Of a stretch of DNA of 64,000 bases, positions 25,768-34,452 are shown one piece after another. The translations under genes and the position numbers were made by a program. The notes below the pieces were generated by a model that was not told the origin of the DNA, made no database searches, and saw only the letters and a list, made by a program, of their open reading frames with translations. Source of the stretch: Paenibacillus rhizosphaerae (GTDB lineage: Bacteria > Bacillota > Bacilli > Paenibacillales > Paenibacillaceae); contig NZ_JACHXJ010000001.1 of assembly GCF_014192015.1 (NCBI RefSeq), positions 1,488,001 through 1,552,000 on the forward strand, given 5' to 3'. Every line of letters starts with the position of its first letter. Positions within the stretch are counted from its first letter, which is position 1.

Positions 25768-26826
25768 ATGGATGAGGAATTACAGCTTAACGTTCCGCTG
25801 CTGCGCCGACGCGTACCGAATTTAACGACTGCGGCACGTGAGGCTGGTCTAAGAGCGGCAACGGTTTCCAATCTATGTACAGGGAAAATCCCCGTCGGCC
25901 GCGCTGAAGTGAGAACGTTGGTGGCCCTTGCTTCTTTGGCGGGATGCAGTCTTGATGAACTCATTATTAGAGGGAGTGGTGTTCGTATGATCGAGACAGG
26001 TGTAAAAGCGTTGGATTTGCTCGCCCCGGTTGTTCGCGGGGGAACGGTTGGGTTTGTGGCGCGGCCGAACATGGGTCAGCTGGTGATGCTCGCAGAGCTG
26101 ATGCTCCGCATGAAGAAACGGGGATTCGCAACCGTGTTTTGGGACCCGCAATCGGATTTATCGGGAGTCGAGCTGGTCCAGGCACAATCCGAGTTTTCCT
26201 ATTCAGCCAAAGAGGACGTTTATCAGCAAATCGTTCAGCTCCGCGGAGAGAAAGATATCCTCCTAGGCGTTGATCGGAGCAAGGTTTTATCCGGTGAGTT
26301 ATTATCCTTGCGAGAAAGTCTTAAAGAGGTGGGTGCCCGGCCAATTACGATTGCCCTTGTAGATATCAAGTGTGAAGCGGCGGACGATGATAATGCGTAT
26401 GGACCTTTGGACACCCTCTGGAGATTTGACACCGATCTGATCAGCCGCGGCATTTATCCTGCGATCGATCCGATCGGATCGACCTCGACTGTTCTGGAAG
26501 GGGCGCATCTGGATGCCGTTCATCTGACCACCCAGCAAGCGGCACGGAAATTGCTCCGCCGTTATCGAGAGCTGAGATCGCTGGTGACCGTTCTGGGGGT
26601 GGAGAAGATTTCGGATAGTGATTTGCAGCTGTACCAACGTGGCGAAAGGCTCGAAGCTTATCTTGCACAGCCTTTCTACGTATCCGAGCCCTATACCAAG
26701 AAACCGGGTGAATGGTTGACGCTTTATGATACGCTGGCCGATGTGAAGCGGATCTTGGACGGTGAAATGGATACAACCGAGCCTTCCGAGCTGTTTTTTA
26801 AAGGCCGGCTTGAAGTCACCAGCTGA
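25768..26826 (+). CDS. HTH domain fused to a degenerate ATP synthase beta-subunit-like domain
   Basis: 352 residues from ATG 25768, 6 bases behind TAAGGAGGTG. Residues 8-68 read as an XRE-like helix-turn-helix (LTTAAREAGLRAATVSNLCTGK ... GCSLDELI). From residue 76 the protein follows F1-ATPase beta (AtpD): IETGVKALDLLAPVVRGG, ISRGIYPAIDPIGSTSTVLE (225-244), RRYRELRSLVTVLGVEKISD (264-283) and LAQPFYVSEPYTKKPGEWL. The P-loop GGAGVGKT of AtpD is replaced by ARPNMGQL, with no Gly-Lys-Thr, and the catalytic GERTREG segment is missing, so ATP hydrolysis is unlikely. It is not part of an atp operon. A DNA-binding nucleotide sensor is the best inference; I know of no described function. The adjacent operon is the sulfonate-type module. 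Confidence 0.75.
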   Translation: MDEELQLNVPLLRRRVPNLTTAAREAGLRAATVSNLCTGKIPVGRAEVRTLVALASLAGCSLDELIIRGSGVRMIETGVKALDLLAPVVRGGTVGFVARPNMGQLVMLAELMLRMKKRGFATVFWDPQSDLSGVELVQAQSEFSYSAKEDVYQQIVQLRGEKDILLGVDRSKVLSGELLSLRESLKEVGARPITIALVDIKCEAADDDNAYGPLDTLWRFDTDLISRGIYPAIDPIGSTSTVLEGAHLDAVHLTTQQAARKLLRRYRELRSLVTVLGVEKISDSDLQLYQRGERLEAYLAQPFYVSEPYTKKPGEWLTLYDTLADVKRILDGEMDTTEPSELFFKGRLEVTS

Positions 26827-26860
26827 AGCATGATGATTGAGATATGGTAAACGGTGCAAA

Positions 26861-26885
26861 GGGCCGGTTCTGCCGACCGGCTCTT
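26861..26885 (+). terminator. Weak hairpin after the HTH-AtpD-like gene
   Basis: GGCCGGT and ACCGGCT can pair across a short loop, with only two T following. It is a candidate terminator only. Confidence 0.4.
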
Positions 26886-26938
26886 ACGGACCGTAGATTT
26901 TTACTTGGATCGAATGTTTATCGAAAGAGGTGAACGGT

Positions 26939-27565
26939 TTGATTCGCGGTGTCATACTCGAAGGCTTATCCACAACAGGGAAAACATCCGTATTGTCTGC
27001 ATTAAAAAGAGTACATAGTTTAAGTTCGCATGCCGAGCGAACGATGATCGCGTTAAGTGAACATTATTCGCAAATCCTGCATTCCGATCACGGCGTGCTC
27101 CGGTCATTGGATCACAATGAACATATGAAGCTGTTGAATCAGCATATCTCTTATCTTGAACAGCTTCACGGTTGGATTGAATCTCTGGGACATACCAAAC
27201 CGTCTAACGGAATTTTTTTCATCTTGGAGAGATTTCATCTTAATCATCGCGCCGCATTCGCAGATCATTCAGAAATTGAGGCTCTGGAACAGCGATTGCT
27301 GAGTCTTAATGCAAAATGCGTTCTTTTGACGATATCCCGGGAAGCAATTCCGAGCCGATTTGTCGAAAGCCGTGGTGAAGCCTGGCGGAAATATGTAATG
27401 TCGAATCACCCGTCTGCAGACGATGCTTGCCGCAAGTTTGTTGAGGATCAGGAAATTCTGCGAAGGTGTATGAAACAATCGCTTATTCCTGCTATGGAAA
27501 TCAACACCGACGAAGCGTCTTGGGATGGTTATGCGAGTCAAATTTTGAAAGCGTTGGACGAATAA
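26939..27565 (+). CDS. P-loop kinase-like protein, hypothetical
   Basis: 208 residues from TTG 26939, 8 bases behind AAAGAGG (an in-frame GTG at 26930 overlaps that site). The N-terminus IRGVILEGLSTTGKTSVLSAL has a Walker A motif G-L-S-T-T-G-K-T, as in thymidylate-kinase-like and AAA-type small kinases. ILERFHLNHRA could be a DR-x-H-like switch region. No signal peptide. It is in an AT-richer part of the window. The phosphate acceptor cannot be named. Confidence 0.6.
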   Translation: MIRGVILEGLSTTGKTSVLSALKRVHSLSSHAERTMIALSEHYSQILHSDHGVLRSLDHNEHMKLLNQHISYLEQLHGWIESLGHTKPSNGIFFILERFHLNHRAAFADHSEIEALEQRLLSLNAKCVLLTISREAIPSRFVESRGEAWRKYVMSNHPSADDACRKFVEDQEILRRCMKQSLIPAMEINTDEASWDGYASQILKALDE

Positions 27566-27589
27566 AGCACCAGAGCGATATACCCGGTT

Positions 27590-27630
27590 AAACAAACTAC
27601 AGGTCTCCGAATATCGGGGGCCTGTTTGTG
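27590..27630 (+). terminator. Terminator after the P-loop kinase-like gene
   Basis: AACAAACTACAGG pairs with CCTGTTTGT around an inner CCGA/CGG stem; the transcript would end in a U-rich tract. Confidence 0.7.
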
Positions 27631-27748
27631 TTAGATAGGAGTCATCCATAATCAAAAGGAGATGTAGTGCTGGGCAACGAACTAATATTATGGAAACGGT
27701 TTAAAATCGTGGCAGAGAAGAGGACTTACCAAAGGAGAGAATCGGCCA

Positions 27749-28900
27749 ATGAAGAGAAAAATAATGATAATATTTGGTACTCGACCCGAAGCAACGAAAA
27801 TGTGTCCTGTGGTTCAAGAATTGCGCCACCATCATGAGTGGTTTGAGACGAAGGTGGTTGTAACCGGCCAGCACCGAGAACAATTGTCTCAGGCTCTTCT
27901 ACATTTTAATATTCAATCCGATGTTGACCTTGCTCTTATGAAAGAGAATCAATCATTGGCCTACTTGACTTCAGCGGCAATTATTGGCCTCGACAACATC
28001 ATTAATGAAGATAAACCTGATTTGATACTGGTTCACGGCGATACGCAAACCGCCATGTGTGGTAGCTTGGCAGCGTTCTTTCATAAGATACCGGTTGGGC
28101 ATGTCGAAGCAGGCTTACGATCTCATCAAAAATATTCACCTTGGCCCGAAGAAGTGAATCGCAGGATTGTCGATGTCATTACAGATTTACTATTTGCGCC
28201 GACATCTGTTAGCAAGGATAATTTGATTAGAGAGGGTTATGATTCCGAAAATATCTTTATTACCGGTCAAACTGCCGTCGATGCAGCAATTCTCACCAAT
28301 AAAGCGGATTATACTTTTCATAATGAACAATTAAACGATCTTGTCGAACTTCAAGGAAGATTGATTACAGTAACGGCTCACCGCCGTGAAAATTATGGGG
28401 AGCCCATGCGGCAAATGTTCAATGCGATCCGCCGTGTGGCTGATGAACATCGAGATGTTCATATTGTTTATCCGGTTCATTTAAGTCCATATGTCCAAGA
28501 GACCGCATTTAATATGTTATCCGGTCATGATCGGATCCATTTGCTGGATCCCATTGAATATCCAGATATGATCAATCTATTATCACGTTCTCATCTAGTA
28601 TTAAGTGATTCAGGCGGATTACAAGAGGAAACGCCAGTATTCAACAAACCATTGATTCTCATGCGAGATACAACAGAACGGCCGGAAGCCGTTTCGGCCA
28701 ATGCTGTGTACCTGTCCGGAACCCAAGAGGATTCTATTTTTAACATAGCCAACAAACTATTAACGGACTCGGATTTCTATCATCGGATGGCAAATGCGAG
28801 AAACCCATTTGGAGACGGGCTCGCCTCCAAAAGAATCGTACATATTATTGCCCATCATTTCGGATTAACCGAAGACCTGCCTAATGAATTCGAGGAGTGA
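27749..28900 (+). CDS. wecB: UDP-N-acetylglucosamine 2-epimerase (non-hydrolysing)
   Basis: 383 residues, the normal length for WecB/MnaA. It begins with the family signature MIIFGTRPEATKMCPVVQEL. The conserved acidic residues lie in HGDTQTAM and GHVEAGLRSHQKYSPWPEEVNR. SDSGGLQEETPVFNKP and RDTTERPEAV complete the UDP-binding half. It converts UDP-GlcNAc to UDP-ManNAc in the cytoplasm for teichoic-acid linkage units or capsule. The start is behind AAAGGAGAG. It is followed with a 5-base gap by a small unknown gene and then a kinase-like gene. It may be an extra, accessory copy in a base-composition island. Confidence 0.93.
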   Translation: MKRKIMIIFGTRPEATKMCPVVQELRHHHEWFETKVVVTGQHREQLSQALLHFNIQSDVDLALMKENQSLAYLTSAAIIGLDNIINEDKPDLILVHGDTQTAMCGSLAAFFHKIPVGHVEAGLRSHQKYSPWPEEVNRRIVDVITDLLFAPTSVSKDNLIREGYDSENIFITGQTAVDAAILTNKADYTFHNEQLNDLVELQGRLITVTAHRRENYGEPMRQMFNAIRRVADEHRDVHIVYPVHLSPYVQETAFNMLSGHDRIHLLDPIEYPDMINLLSRSHLVLSDSGGLQEETPVFNKPLILMRDTTERPEAVSANAVYLSGTQEDSIFNIANKLLTDSDFYHRMANARNPFGDGLASKRIVHIIAHHFGLTEDLPNEFEE

Positions 28901-28905
28901 GCCTC

Positions 28906-29205
28906 ATGACCCAATACTACTATATCGCTTCAAGCCGAGAGCTTCCTATCGGCTCATTCGGTAAGAACAAAACGGTAATGACCATTCGGGATTACTTCAA
29001 AAATAAGAACCCCTCCGCTAAAGATCAGATTGTTATGGAGGCTTTGTTGGAAAAGGATCCGCAGGGGGATCAGCTGATGGAAATCTACGAAACGGAATTG
29101 GATGCAGCCGGCTTGTATGTAGCGGGTCACCCTATTTTCAGGGATTTCTGTTACAGAAATAGTAATGAAATTCATGGCGGGCAGTACCTCAGTTCGCTAA
29201 CATGA
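28906..29205 (+). CDS. Hypothetical protein, 99 residues
   Basis: ATG 28906 is favoured over GTG 28897 because CGAGGAG lies just ahead. No known domain is recognised. The sequence begins MTQYYYIASSRELPIGSFG and contains a mixed alpha/beta pattern with no signal peptide or membrane segment. It is sandwiched between the epimerase gene (5-base gap) and an APH-like gene (15-base gap), so it is part of the same operon. Confidence 0.6.
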   Translation: MTQYYYIASSRELPIGSFGKNKTVMTIRDYFKNKNPSAKDQIVMEALLEKDPQGDQLMEIYETELDAAGLYVAGHPIFRDFCYRNSNEIHGGQYLSSLT

Positions 29206-29220
29206 GACATGGAGGTTCAA

Positions 29221-30207
29221 ATGGTCACAGCGGATATTTTGTCCAAGGCGGCCGTATCGTTTGACTTTGATGTGAATACGCTGGAGTTTGTTAGCCATTC
29301 AACAAATGAGGTATACCGGTTTTCGAAAAACAATACATTTTATTTCCTGCGAATATCGGCTAAGCCTCTCGCCTACGCAGAAAAGATACACGCTGAAATG
29401 GAATGGGTACACGATTTGGTACAGCATGGCGTAAACGCATCTTTGCCGATCTTAACGAAGGATCAACAGTTAACCGCCGTGTATGAAAAAGAGGGGCAAT
29501 ATTATATGGCTTCCGTTTTCCGTATGGCACCTGGAAAGTTCTTTGATAAGGGCAACCCTCACTTATGGGGGACAAACATCTATCATGCATGGGGAGAAAC
29601 CATGGGGCAGATGCACAGGCATTCGAAATCGTATAAACCCTTATTAAAGGGCAGGCAAAGAGATCATTGGAGCAAGAGCGAGTTCAGCAATCCGAATTTG
29701 CAGCATGGGAAGTACAGGGTGCTTCTCGAAAAATTACAAAGCCTTGAAGACCAAATCGATTCGCTCCCTCGGGAGGAGAATGCTTATGGGCTGATCCACA
29801 ACGATTTTCATCCGTATAATTTCATGATCGACGGAGATACGATTACCGTATTTGATTTTGACGACTGCATTTATGCCTGGTACGCACTGGACATCGCCAT
29901 TGCGACAGTACACGCGGTTTGGTGGGGGTCCCCAGGAGAAGACCGAAAGTCAAAAAATGAATTTGCCCGGAGATTTTTGGACGATTTTCTTGCAGGGTAC
30001 TTCAAGCATCATCCGTTGGACTTCCATTGGATTCAGCGGATTCCATTGTTTATGGATTACCGAAATATATGTTCCTTCTTCTGGTGGCTGCAGGATTGGG
30101 ATGGGGATGAAGGCAAACTGAATGATTTTCAGAGGAATGCTATTACTGAGGCTGTTAAAATCATCTCGGATGGCCGCTCCTTTGACGGCTGTGAGATTGA
30201 AATGTAG
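29221..30207 (+). CDS. Aminoglycoside-phosphotransferase-family kinase
   Basis: 328 residues from ATG 29221, 5 bases behind GGAGG. The catalytic loop LIHNDFHPYNFMI (H-x-D-x4-N form) and the metal-binding VFDFDDCIYAWY (DFD) are classic for the APH/choline-kinase fold. The N-terminal lobe has the nucleotide-binding strands (YFLRISAKPLAYAEKIHAEMEW). Members phosphorylate sugars, choline, homoserine or antibiotics; YerP-like proteins of unknown substrate are most similar in layout. Last gene of the epimerase operon. Confidence 0.8.
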   Translation: MVTADILSKAAVSFDFDVNTLEFVSHSTNEVYRFSKNNTFYFLRISAKPLAYAEKIHAEMEWVHDLVQHGVNASLPILTKDQQLTAVYEKEGQYYMASVFRMAPGKFFDKGNPHLWGTNIYHAWGETMGQMHRHSKSYKPLLKGRQRDHWSKSEFSNPNLQHGKYRVLLEKLQSLEDQIDSLPREENAYGLIHNDFHPYNFMIDGDTITVFDFDDCIYAWYALDIAIATVHAVWWGSPGEDRKSKNEFARRFLDDFLAGYFKHHPLDFHWIQRIPLFMDYRNICSFFWWLQDWDGDEGKLNDFQRNAITEAVKIISDGRSFDGCEIEM

Positions 30208-30365
30208 CGTTGCCAATATCCAATGTGACTGAGCCGGGTTCCGGAATAATCTTCAGCGATTGGAAGGTCATGGGGATTCATTTACAGTAATCCTGTTGAT
30301 TCAGAATGATTAAACGATGATTGATGATTGGGCTACCTTAAGAAGACAAGGTGTTGAACAATAAG

Positions 30366-30408
30366 CAAAAGCCGGAGATTCCCCATCAAGGGATTCCGGC
30401 TTTGTTTG
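30366..30408. terminator. Bidirectional terminator between the APH-like and thioredoxin genes
   Basis: AAAGCCGGA(G)ATTCCC and GGGATTCCGGCTTT form a long stem with a 5-base loop, followed by TGTTTGTTTT on the plus side. Confidence 0.85.
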
Positions 30409-30427
30409 TTTTGAGGATGATAAGCGC

Positions 30428-30736
30428 TTAGGCCGTGAGCTGCTTCAAGATCTGCTTCGGCAGAATCCCCGATTCCTGATAAACGAGCTTGCCATCTCTA
30501 AAAACAAGGGTGGTCGGTATGCTCATAATCTGAAATTGGGAAGAGGTCACCGGGTTTTCATCCACATTCACTTTAATCACGTTAACCGAACCACTTGTAT
30601 CCCTTTCAAATTCCTCCAGAATGGGAGCAAATATTTTGCAAGGACCGCACCATGATGCCCAAAAATTCACGACCGTTACGCCTTCTGTCTGCATCATATT
30701 TTTAAACGTTGAGTCTGTTGCATGCTGAATCGCCAT
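30428..30736 (-). CDS. Thioredoxin
   Basis: 102 residues from ATG 30736 behind AAAGGAAG, the normal thioredoxin length. The active site WASWCGPCK (Cys-Gly-Pro-Cys) and the conserved cis-Pro in MSIPTTLVFRDGK are present. It reduces protein disulfides in the cytoplasm with thioredoxin reductase. It follows the methyltransferase gene by 35 bases on the same strand, so they are co-transcribed. It is probably an accessory thioredoxin rather than the main trxA, since no housekeeping partner is nearby. Confidence 0.93.
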   Translation of the reverse strand: MAIQHATDSTFKNMMQTEGVTVVNFWASWCGPCKIFAPILEEFERDTSGSVNVIKVNVDENPVTSSQFQIMSIPTTLVFRDGKLVYQESGILPKQILKQLTA

Positions 30737-30771
30737 CGTTATCTTCCTTTCAATAATAAATTTCCCGACCC

Positions 30772-31662
30772 TCAAATCTCTCTGGTGTACATGTTCTGAT
30801 CCTGCAGTCGAATCAGTACCTTGCCAAAACGCCCACCCTGTTGAAAGGTTACTTGTCCAGACGGGTATGCTTGATCCAGATAGTCTGCAACGATTGTCTT
30901 GTTTTGCTCATCGGCAGGCAGACCATGTCTGCGAAGCCAGCTCATCATCTCCTGCAGCGCAGCTTCTATCGTCATTTCCACCGTTTTGGTTTCCCGGGTG
31001 ACCAGGGACTCATAGGAATAGCCTTTGAGATACAGCAGATGGAATAGGTATCCCATTTCCGCTGGCTTGGACCTGTAAGGTTCACCGGTGACGAGCGGCC
31101 AAATTTCATTGACCAGACTATGTTCAGCGGAAGAGACAGGCAGACTGATATAACAGAATTTACGGGCACATTGAAGCACTTTCTCGACGCTCTCCCAGTC
31201 GCGAATGACCGGGCACATCGAAACGAAGACGAGGTCGAAAGCCTGGTTCAGGCCACTCGCTTGAACGTCGATTTCCTCAAACGGTACAGGGATAATCTTT
31301 ACCTGGTTTTCGTCAAACTTGGCTATGTTTTCACGCAGTAATTCGACTTGCGGAGGAGAGGACTCGACGGCCGTTACACGGGCTCCCCGCTCTGCAAACG
31401 GCACCGAAAATACGCCCGAAGCGGCACCGATGTCCAGCACAGAGGCATTTTCGAATGATACCCCTTGTCCCTCAATCCAGTTCAGGATCCGATGTGTTCG
31501 TCTTCTTCCTTCAGGACTAAATGACTGCTCATGGAAAGACTTGGCTTTCTGATCAAAGTCTCGCGACGGGTCGATGCCGGCCTGTTTGGACCTGTTGATA
31601 TAGGTATCTGGATCTTCTTTCCATGCTTTTTCCCAGCTGGCTTCATTAAAAAAATCGCTCAT
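30772..31662 (-). CDS. Class I SAM-dependent methyltransferase
   Basis: 296 residues. Motif I is VLDIGAASGVFSVPFAERG, the acidic ribose-binding end of strand 2 is VTAVESSP, and motif IV is FDLVFVSMCPVI. The start ATG follows AGGTTTAAAAGG. No signal peptide. The substrate is not predictable. It is operonic with thioredoxin, which might hint at a redox- or toxin-related substrate, but that is speculation. Confidence 0.85.
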   Translation of the reverse strand: MSDFFNEASWEKAWKEDPDTYINRSKQAGIDPSRDFDQKAKSFHEQSFSPEGRRRTHRILNWIEGQGVSFENASVLDIGAASGVFSVPFAERGARVTAVESSPPQVELLRENIAKFDENQVKIIPVPFEEIDVQASGLNQAFDLVFVSMCPVIRDWESVEKVLQCARKFCYISLPVSSAEHSLVNEIWPLVTGEPYRSKPAEMGYLFHLLYLKGYSYESLVTRETKTVEMTIEAALQEMMSWLRRHGLPADEQNKTIVADYLDQAYPSGQVTFQQGGRFGKVLIRLQDQNMYTREI

Positions 31663-32001
31663 GACCTTTTAAACCTCCATAGATCTGTTATATCCATAAT
31701 TGGAACAAAAAAATAAATTTGTCTGTATGTTTAAATCATTAAGTCTCTTGCTAGGCCGAAACCATCGTATACCTCACACCAAAGTACCTATAGGGAAGAG
31801 ATATGGTTCAAGTGAGATCCTCCTTTCTGTTTGGCAATATTATAGATCTTTAATATCCATAATAAAATATACTCCAAGGATTTGCAATGCCTTCTTCAGA
31901 AAAATTCATTGTATAGCTGTCAATATCACTTCATAATTTTGATACGAGAGACTGAGATCTTTTTAGAGAACGTTTATGTTTGACAAAGGAGGAGTAATTT
32001 G
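31663..32001. other. AT-rich intergenic stretch, 339 bases
   Basis: It contains divergent promoters for the methyltransferase (minus) and a GNAT gene (plus). A 78-codon plus frame at 31700 lacks a ribosome binding site and any recognisable content, so no gene is called. Confidence 0.5.
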
Positions 32002-32559
32002 ATGTACAAGGCTATAGTCAATGATGATACATACATTTCGATTCTGGAAGACAGGCATGCTAACGAGCTTTATCAATTAATTGACAGCAGTCGTGAATCT
32101 ATACGGCAGTGGCTGCAGTTTCCTGATCTTACTCATAAAGTCGAGGATACAAGAGCCTTTATTGGCCGGGCGTTAAAAAGATTCGCCAATAACGATGGGT
32201 ACTGGGCAGGGATATGGTACAAGGGACAGGTTGCAGGATCCATAGGTTTTTTAGGGATAGATTGGGAAGCAGGTCGAACAGAAATAGGCTACTGGCTAGG
32301 TTCGCAATTTGAAGGGAAGGGTTTAATGACTTCAGCATGCAGAACGTTTGTCGCTCATGCGTTCCGTGATCTGCGGCTTCGTAAAGTCGAGATCGGCGCA
32401 GCTGTAGGCAATATCAGGAGCCGGGCGATTCCGGAACGATTGGGCTTCACGCAGGAAGGGATTATCCGGAATTACGAACGTTTACATGATCAATATGTAG
32501 ACAGAGTCATTTACGGTCTTACTCAAAAGGAGTGGTTAGACCAGCAAGCCATGTCCTGA
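32002..32559 (+). CDS. RimJ/RimL-type GNAT acetyltransferase
   Basis: 185 residues from ATG 32002 behind AAAGGAGGAG. The layout is that of ribosomal-protein-alanine acetyltransferases: SRESIRQWLQFPDL near the N-terminus, IGYWLGSQFEGKGLMTSACR (acetyl-CoA loop) and GNIRSRAIPERLGFTQEGIIRNYERL. B. subtilis YdaF is a similar protein. Acetylates an amine from acetyl-CoA; substrate unknown. Confidence 0.88.
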   Translation: MYKAIVNDDTYISILEDRHANELYQLIDSSRESIRQWLQFPDLTHKVEDTRAFIGRALKRFANNDGYWAGIWYKGQVAGSIGFLGIDWEAGRTEIGYWLGSQFEGKGLMTSACRTFVAHAFRDLRLRKVEIGAAVGNIRSRAIPERLGFTQEGIIRNYERLHDQYVDRVIYGLTQKEWLDQQAMS

Positions 32560-32687
32560 TTGGCTATCTGATCATTGGTAACTTCCAAAACGAATATAAA
32601 CGAATGTTACCAAACAGGTGTAACGTAAAATGGTAAAATAAACCTATTAGAGAAGCATTACAGATCACTAAAAAGTGAGGTTCGTGA

Positions 32688-33599
32688 ATGACACTGATTG
32701 AAGTCCGCCATTTTACGAAAGATGATTTTCAGATGCTGGGTGATTTGTATGCTGCCGTAACTTCAAAAGGAGAAACAGTTTTCTGGTGGGTTGGAGACGA
32801 AGCAAATTGGCCGAATGTGTTCATTGCGGTGGAGGGAGAACGAATCATTGGTAAAGGGCAGGTCAGCGTCATTTCGGAAATCCCGGCTGGCAGCCCACAG
32901 GACCATAAACACCATATTTATCTCAACTTAAAGACGCTTCCGGATAGGGATAGTGACTACATACTCTATGATCTGCTATACGAACCTTTGCTGAACAGGG
33001 CATACGAGTTGAAAGCAGCCCTGCCTCCGACTCACCAGACGTTGATTGGGATCGGTAACCAGTCCACTGAAGTGAACAATACCCAGTATTTTATATCGAA
33101 AGGGTTCAGCTACAGTAAAAGTTTATATACCATGCAACGACAACTGGTTGGAGAAATGGATCCATTCGCTCTTTCCGCACCATATCGCTGTATCCAGTGG
33201 GACATACCGTCGGAAGCCGGCCTCCATGAATACTTGGCAGCAGACATGGAAATTTGGCCGGAAGCTCCAATTGGAATGGAGCGGCTCATGGAAAACCGGA
33301 AGAATCGAGCGTGGACTTCTTTTGTCGTAAGGGAGAATGATACGCTGGTCGGAAGCGTGATGGCTTGGGTGGATGCAGAGGGGGATGGCGTCATTGAGGA
33401 TGTTTTTGTCAGAGAACCTTGGCGAAAACAGGGAATTGCCAAGCATTTGCTGTTCCAAGCGCTGACCTATCTCAAAAATATCGGATGTGACTGTGCCGAA
33501 CTGCAGGTTGAAACCGCTAATTCATCGGCTTTATCCTTGTATCATGCCGTGGGGTTCAGAGAGGTATCGAAGGAAGTTCGGTATGAGCGGGACTTGTAA
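32688..33599 (+). CDS. Tandem GNAT-domain N-acetyltransferase
   Basis: 303 residues with two GNAT-like halves. The N-terminal half (about 1-140, ending NNTQYFISKGFSYSKSLYTM) lacks a clear acetyl-CoA loop. The C-terminal half (about 160-303) has the full motif VREPWRKQGIAKHLLFQAL and LQVETANSSALSLYHAVGF. Such double-domain proteins usually have only one active site. Start behind GTGAGG; monocistronic with a terminator that also serves the convergent SDR gene. Confidence 0.85.
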   Translation: MTLIEVRHFTKDDFQMLGDLYAAVTSKGETVFWWVGDEANWPNVFIAVEGERIIGKGQVSVISEIPAGSPQDHKHHIYLNLKTLPDRDSDYILYDLLYEPLLNRAYELKAALPPTHQTLIGIGNQSTEVNNTQYFISKGFSYSKSLYTMQRQLVGEMDPFALSAPYRCIQWDIPSEAGLHEYLAADMEIWPEAPIGMERLMENRKNRAWTSFVVRENDTLVGSVMAWVDAEGDGVIEDVFVREPWRKQGIAKHLLFQALTYLKNIGCDCAELQVETANSSALSLYHAVGFREVSKEVRYERDL

Positions 33600-33614
33600 C
33601 CATTAAAAATACAA

Positions 33615-33651
33615 TCGGGCAGCCGGATCGTTTTGTCGACCGGCTGCCTGA
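33615..33651 (-). terminator. Hairpin between the GNAT and SDR genes
   Basis: GGCAGCCGG and CCGGCTGCC form a 9-bp perfect stem. The minus-strand side runs into GATTGTATTTTTAATG, so it suits the SDR transcript better than the GNAT transcript. Confidence 0.7.
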
Positions 33652-33684
33652 TTCGCCATTCGGATGCTTTAATTACTCATCTTG

Positions 33685-34422
33685 TCATCCAAGCCGGGCT
33701 GTGGGCCGAACCACCAGCTCGTTCACATCGACGTCCGCCGGCTGCTCGATCGCATAGGCGATGGCTCGGGCAATTGCGGAAGCCGGAAGAGCGTTGCGCC
33801 GGTACGATTTCATAAATTCCCTTGCCTCATCGTCCGTAATGCTCTCAGCGAGCTCGGATTCCGTTACGCCGGGTGAAACGAGCGTTACCCGGATGCCTGC
33901 ACCTATTTCCTGCCGCAAGCCTTCCGTGATGGCGCGAACGGCGTATTTGGTTGCACAGTATACCGCCGCCGTTGGCGTCACCGAATAGGCACCGATGGAA
34001 GCCACGTTAATCATATGTCCAGATTGCTGTTCCTTCATTACGGGGAGAGCCGCAGCAATACCGTGCAGAACCCCGCGGATATTGACGTCGATCATCCGGT
34101 TCCATTCGTCGATTTTTAAAGCTTCCAAGGGGGATAGCGGCATCACGCCGGCGTTGTTCACGATGACATCGACCCGTCCAAAACGGCTTTGAGCCAAGCG
34201 GATGATCGACTGCATTTGATCAAGGTTCGTCACATCCAGCTGTTGATATAAGGCGGAGCCTCCTTCTGCTTCAATAAGGGAAGCCAACGCTTCCAGTCTT
34301 TCCACGCGTCTGGCCCCCATGACGACATCGGCGCCCCGGCTCGCAAGAAGCTTCGCTGTGGCTTCGCCGATTCCGCTGCTTGCTCCTGTAATGACCACGA
34401 CTTTTCCATTGATTTCGGACAT
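33685..34422 (-). CDS. Short-chain dehydrogenase/reductase (SDR)
   Basis: 245 residues, classical SDR size. NAD(P) motif TGASSGIG is at about 12-19, NNAG at the end of strand 4, catalytic Ser in INVASIG and Tyr-x3-Lys in YCATKYA. MGARRVERL after strand 2 favours NADP(H). Start behind AAAGGAG. It is the second gene after the Atu4866-like gene on the same strand (30-base gap), so they are probably co-transcribed. The substrate is unknown; cytosolic. Confidence 0.9.
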   Translation of the reverse strand: MSEINGKVVVITGASSGIGEATAKLLASRGADVVMGARRVERLEALASLIEAEGGSALYQQLDVTNLDQMQSIIRLAQSRFGRVDVIVNNAGVMPLSPLEALKIDEWNRMIDVNIRGVLHGIAAALPVMKEQQSGHMINVASIGAYSVTPTAAVYCATKYAVRAITEGLRQEIGAGIRVTLVSPGVTESELAESITDDEAREFMKSYRRNALPASAIARAIAYAIEQPADVDVNELVVRPTARLG

Positions 34423-34452
34423 TGAACATTTCTCCTTTGGAATGGATTTGTG

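Noticed and set aside
31700..31936. 78-codon plus frame in the AT-rich gap
   Set aside because: No ribosome binding site, low-complexity composition and no recognisable motif.
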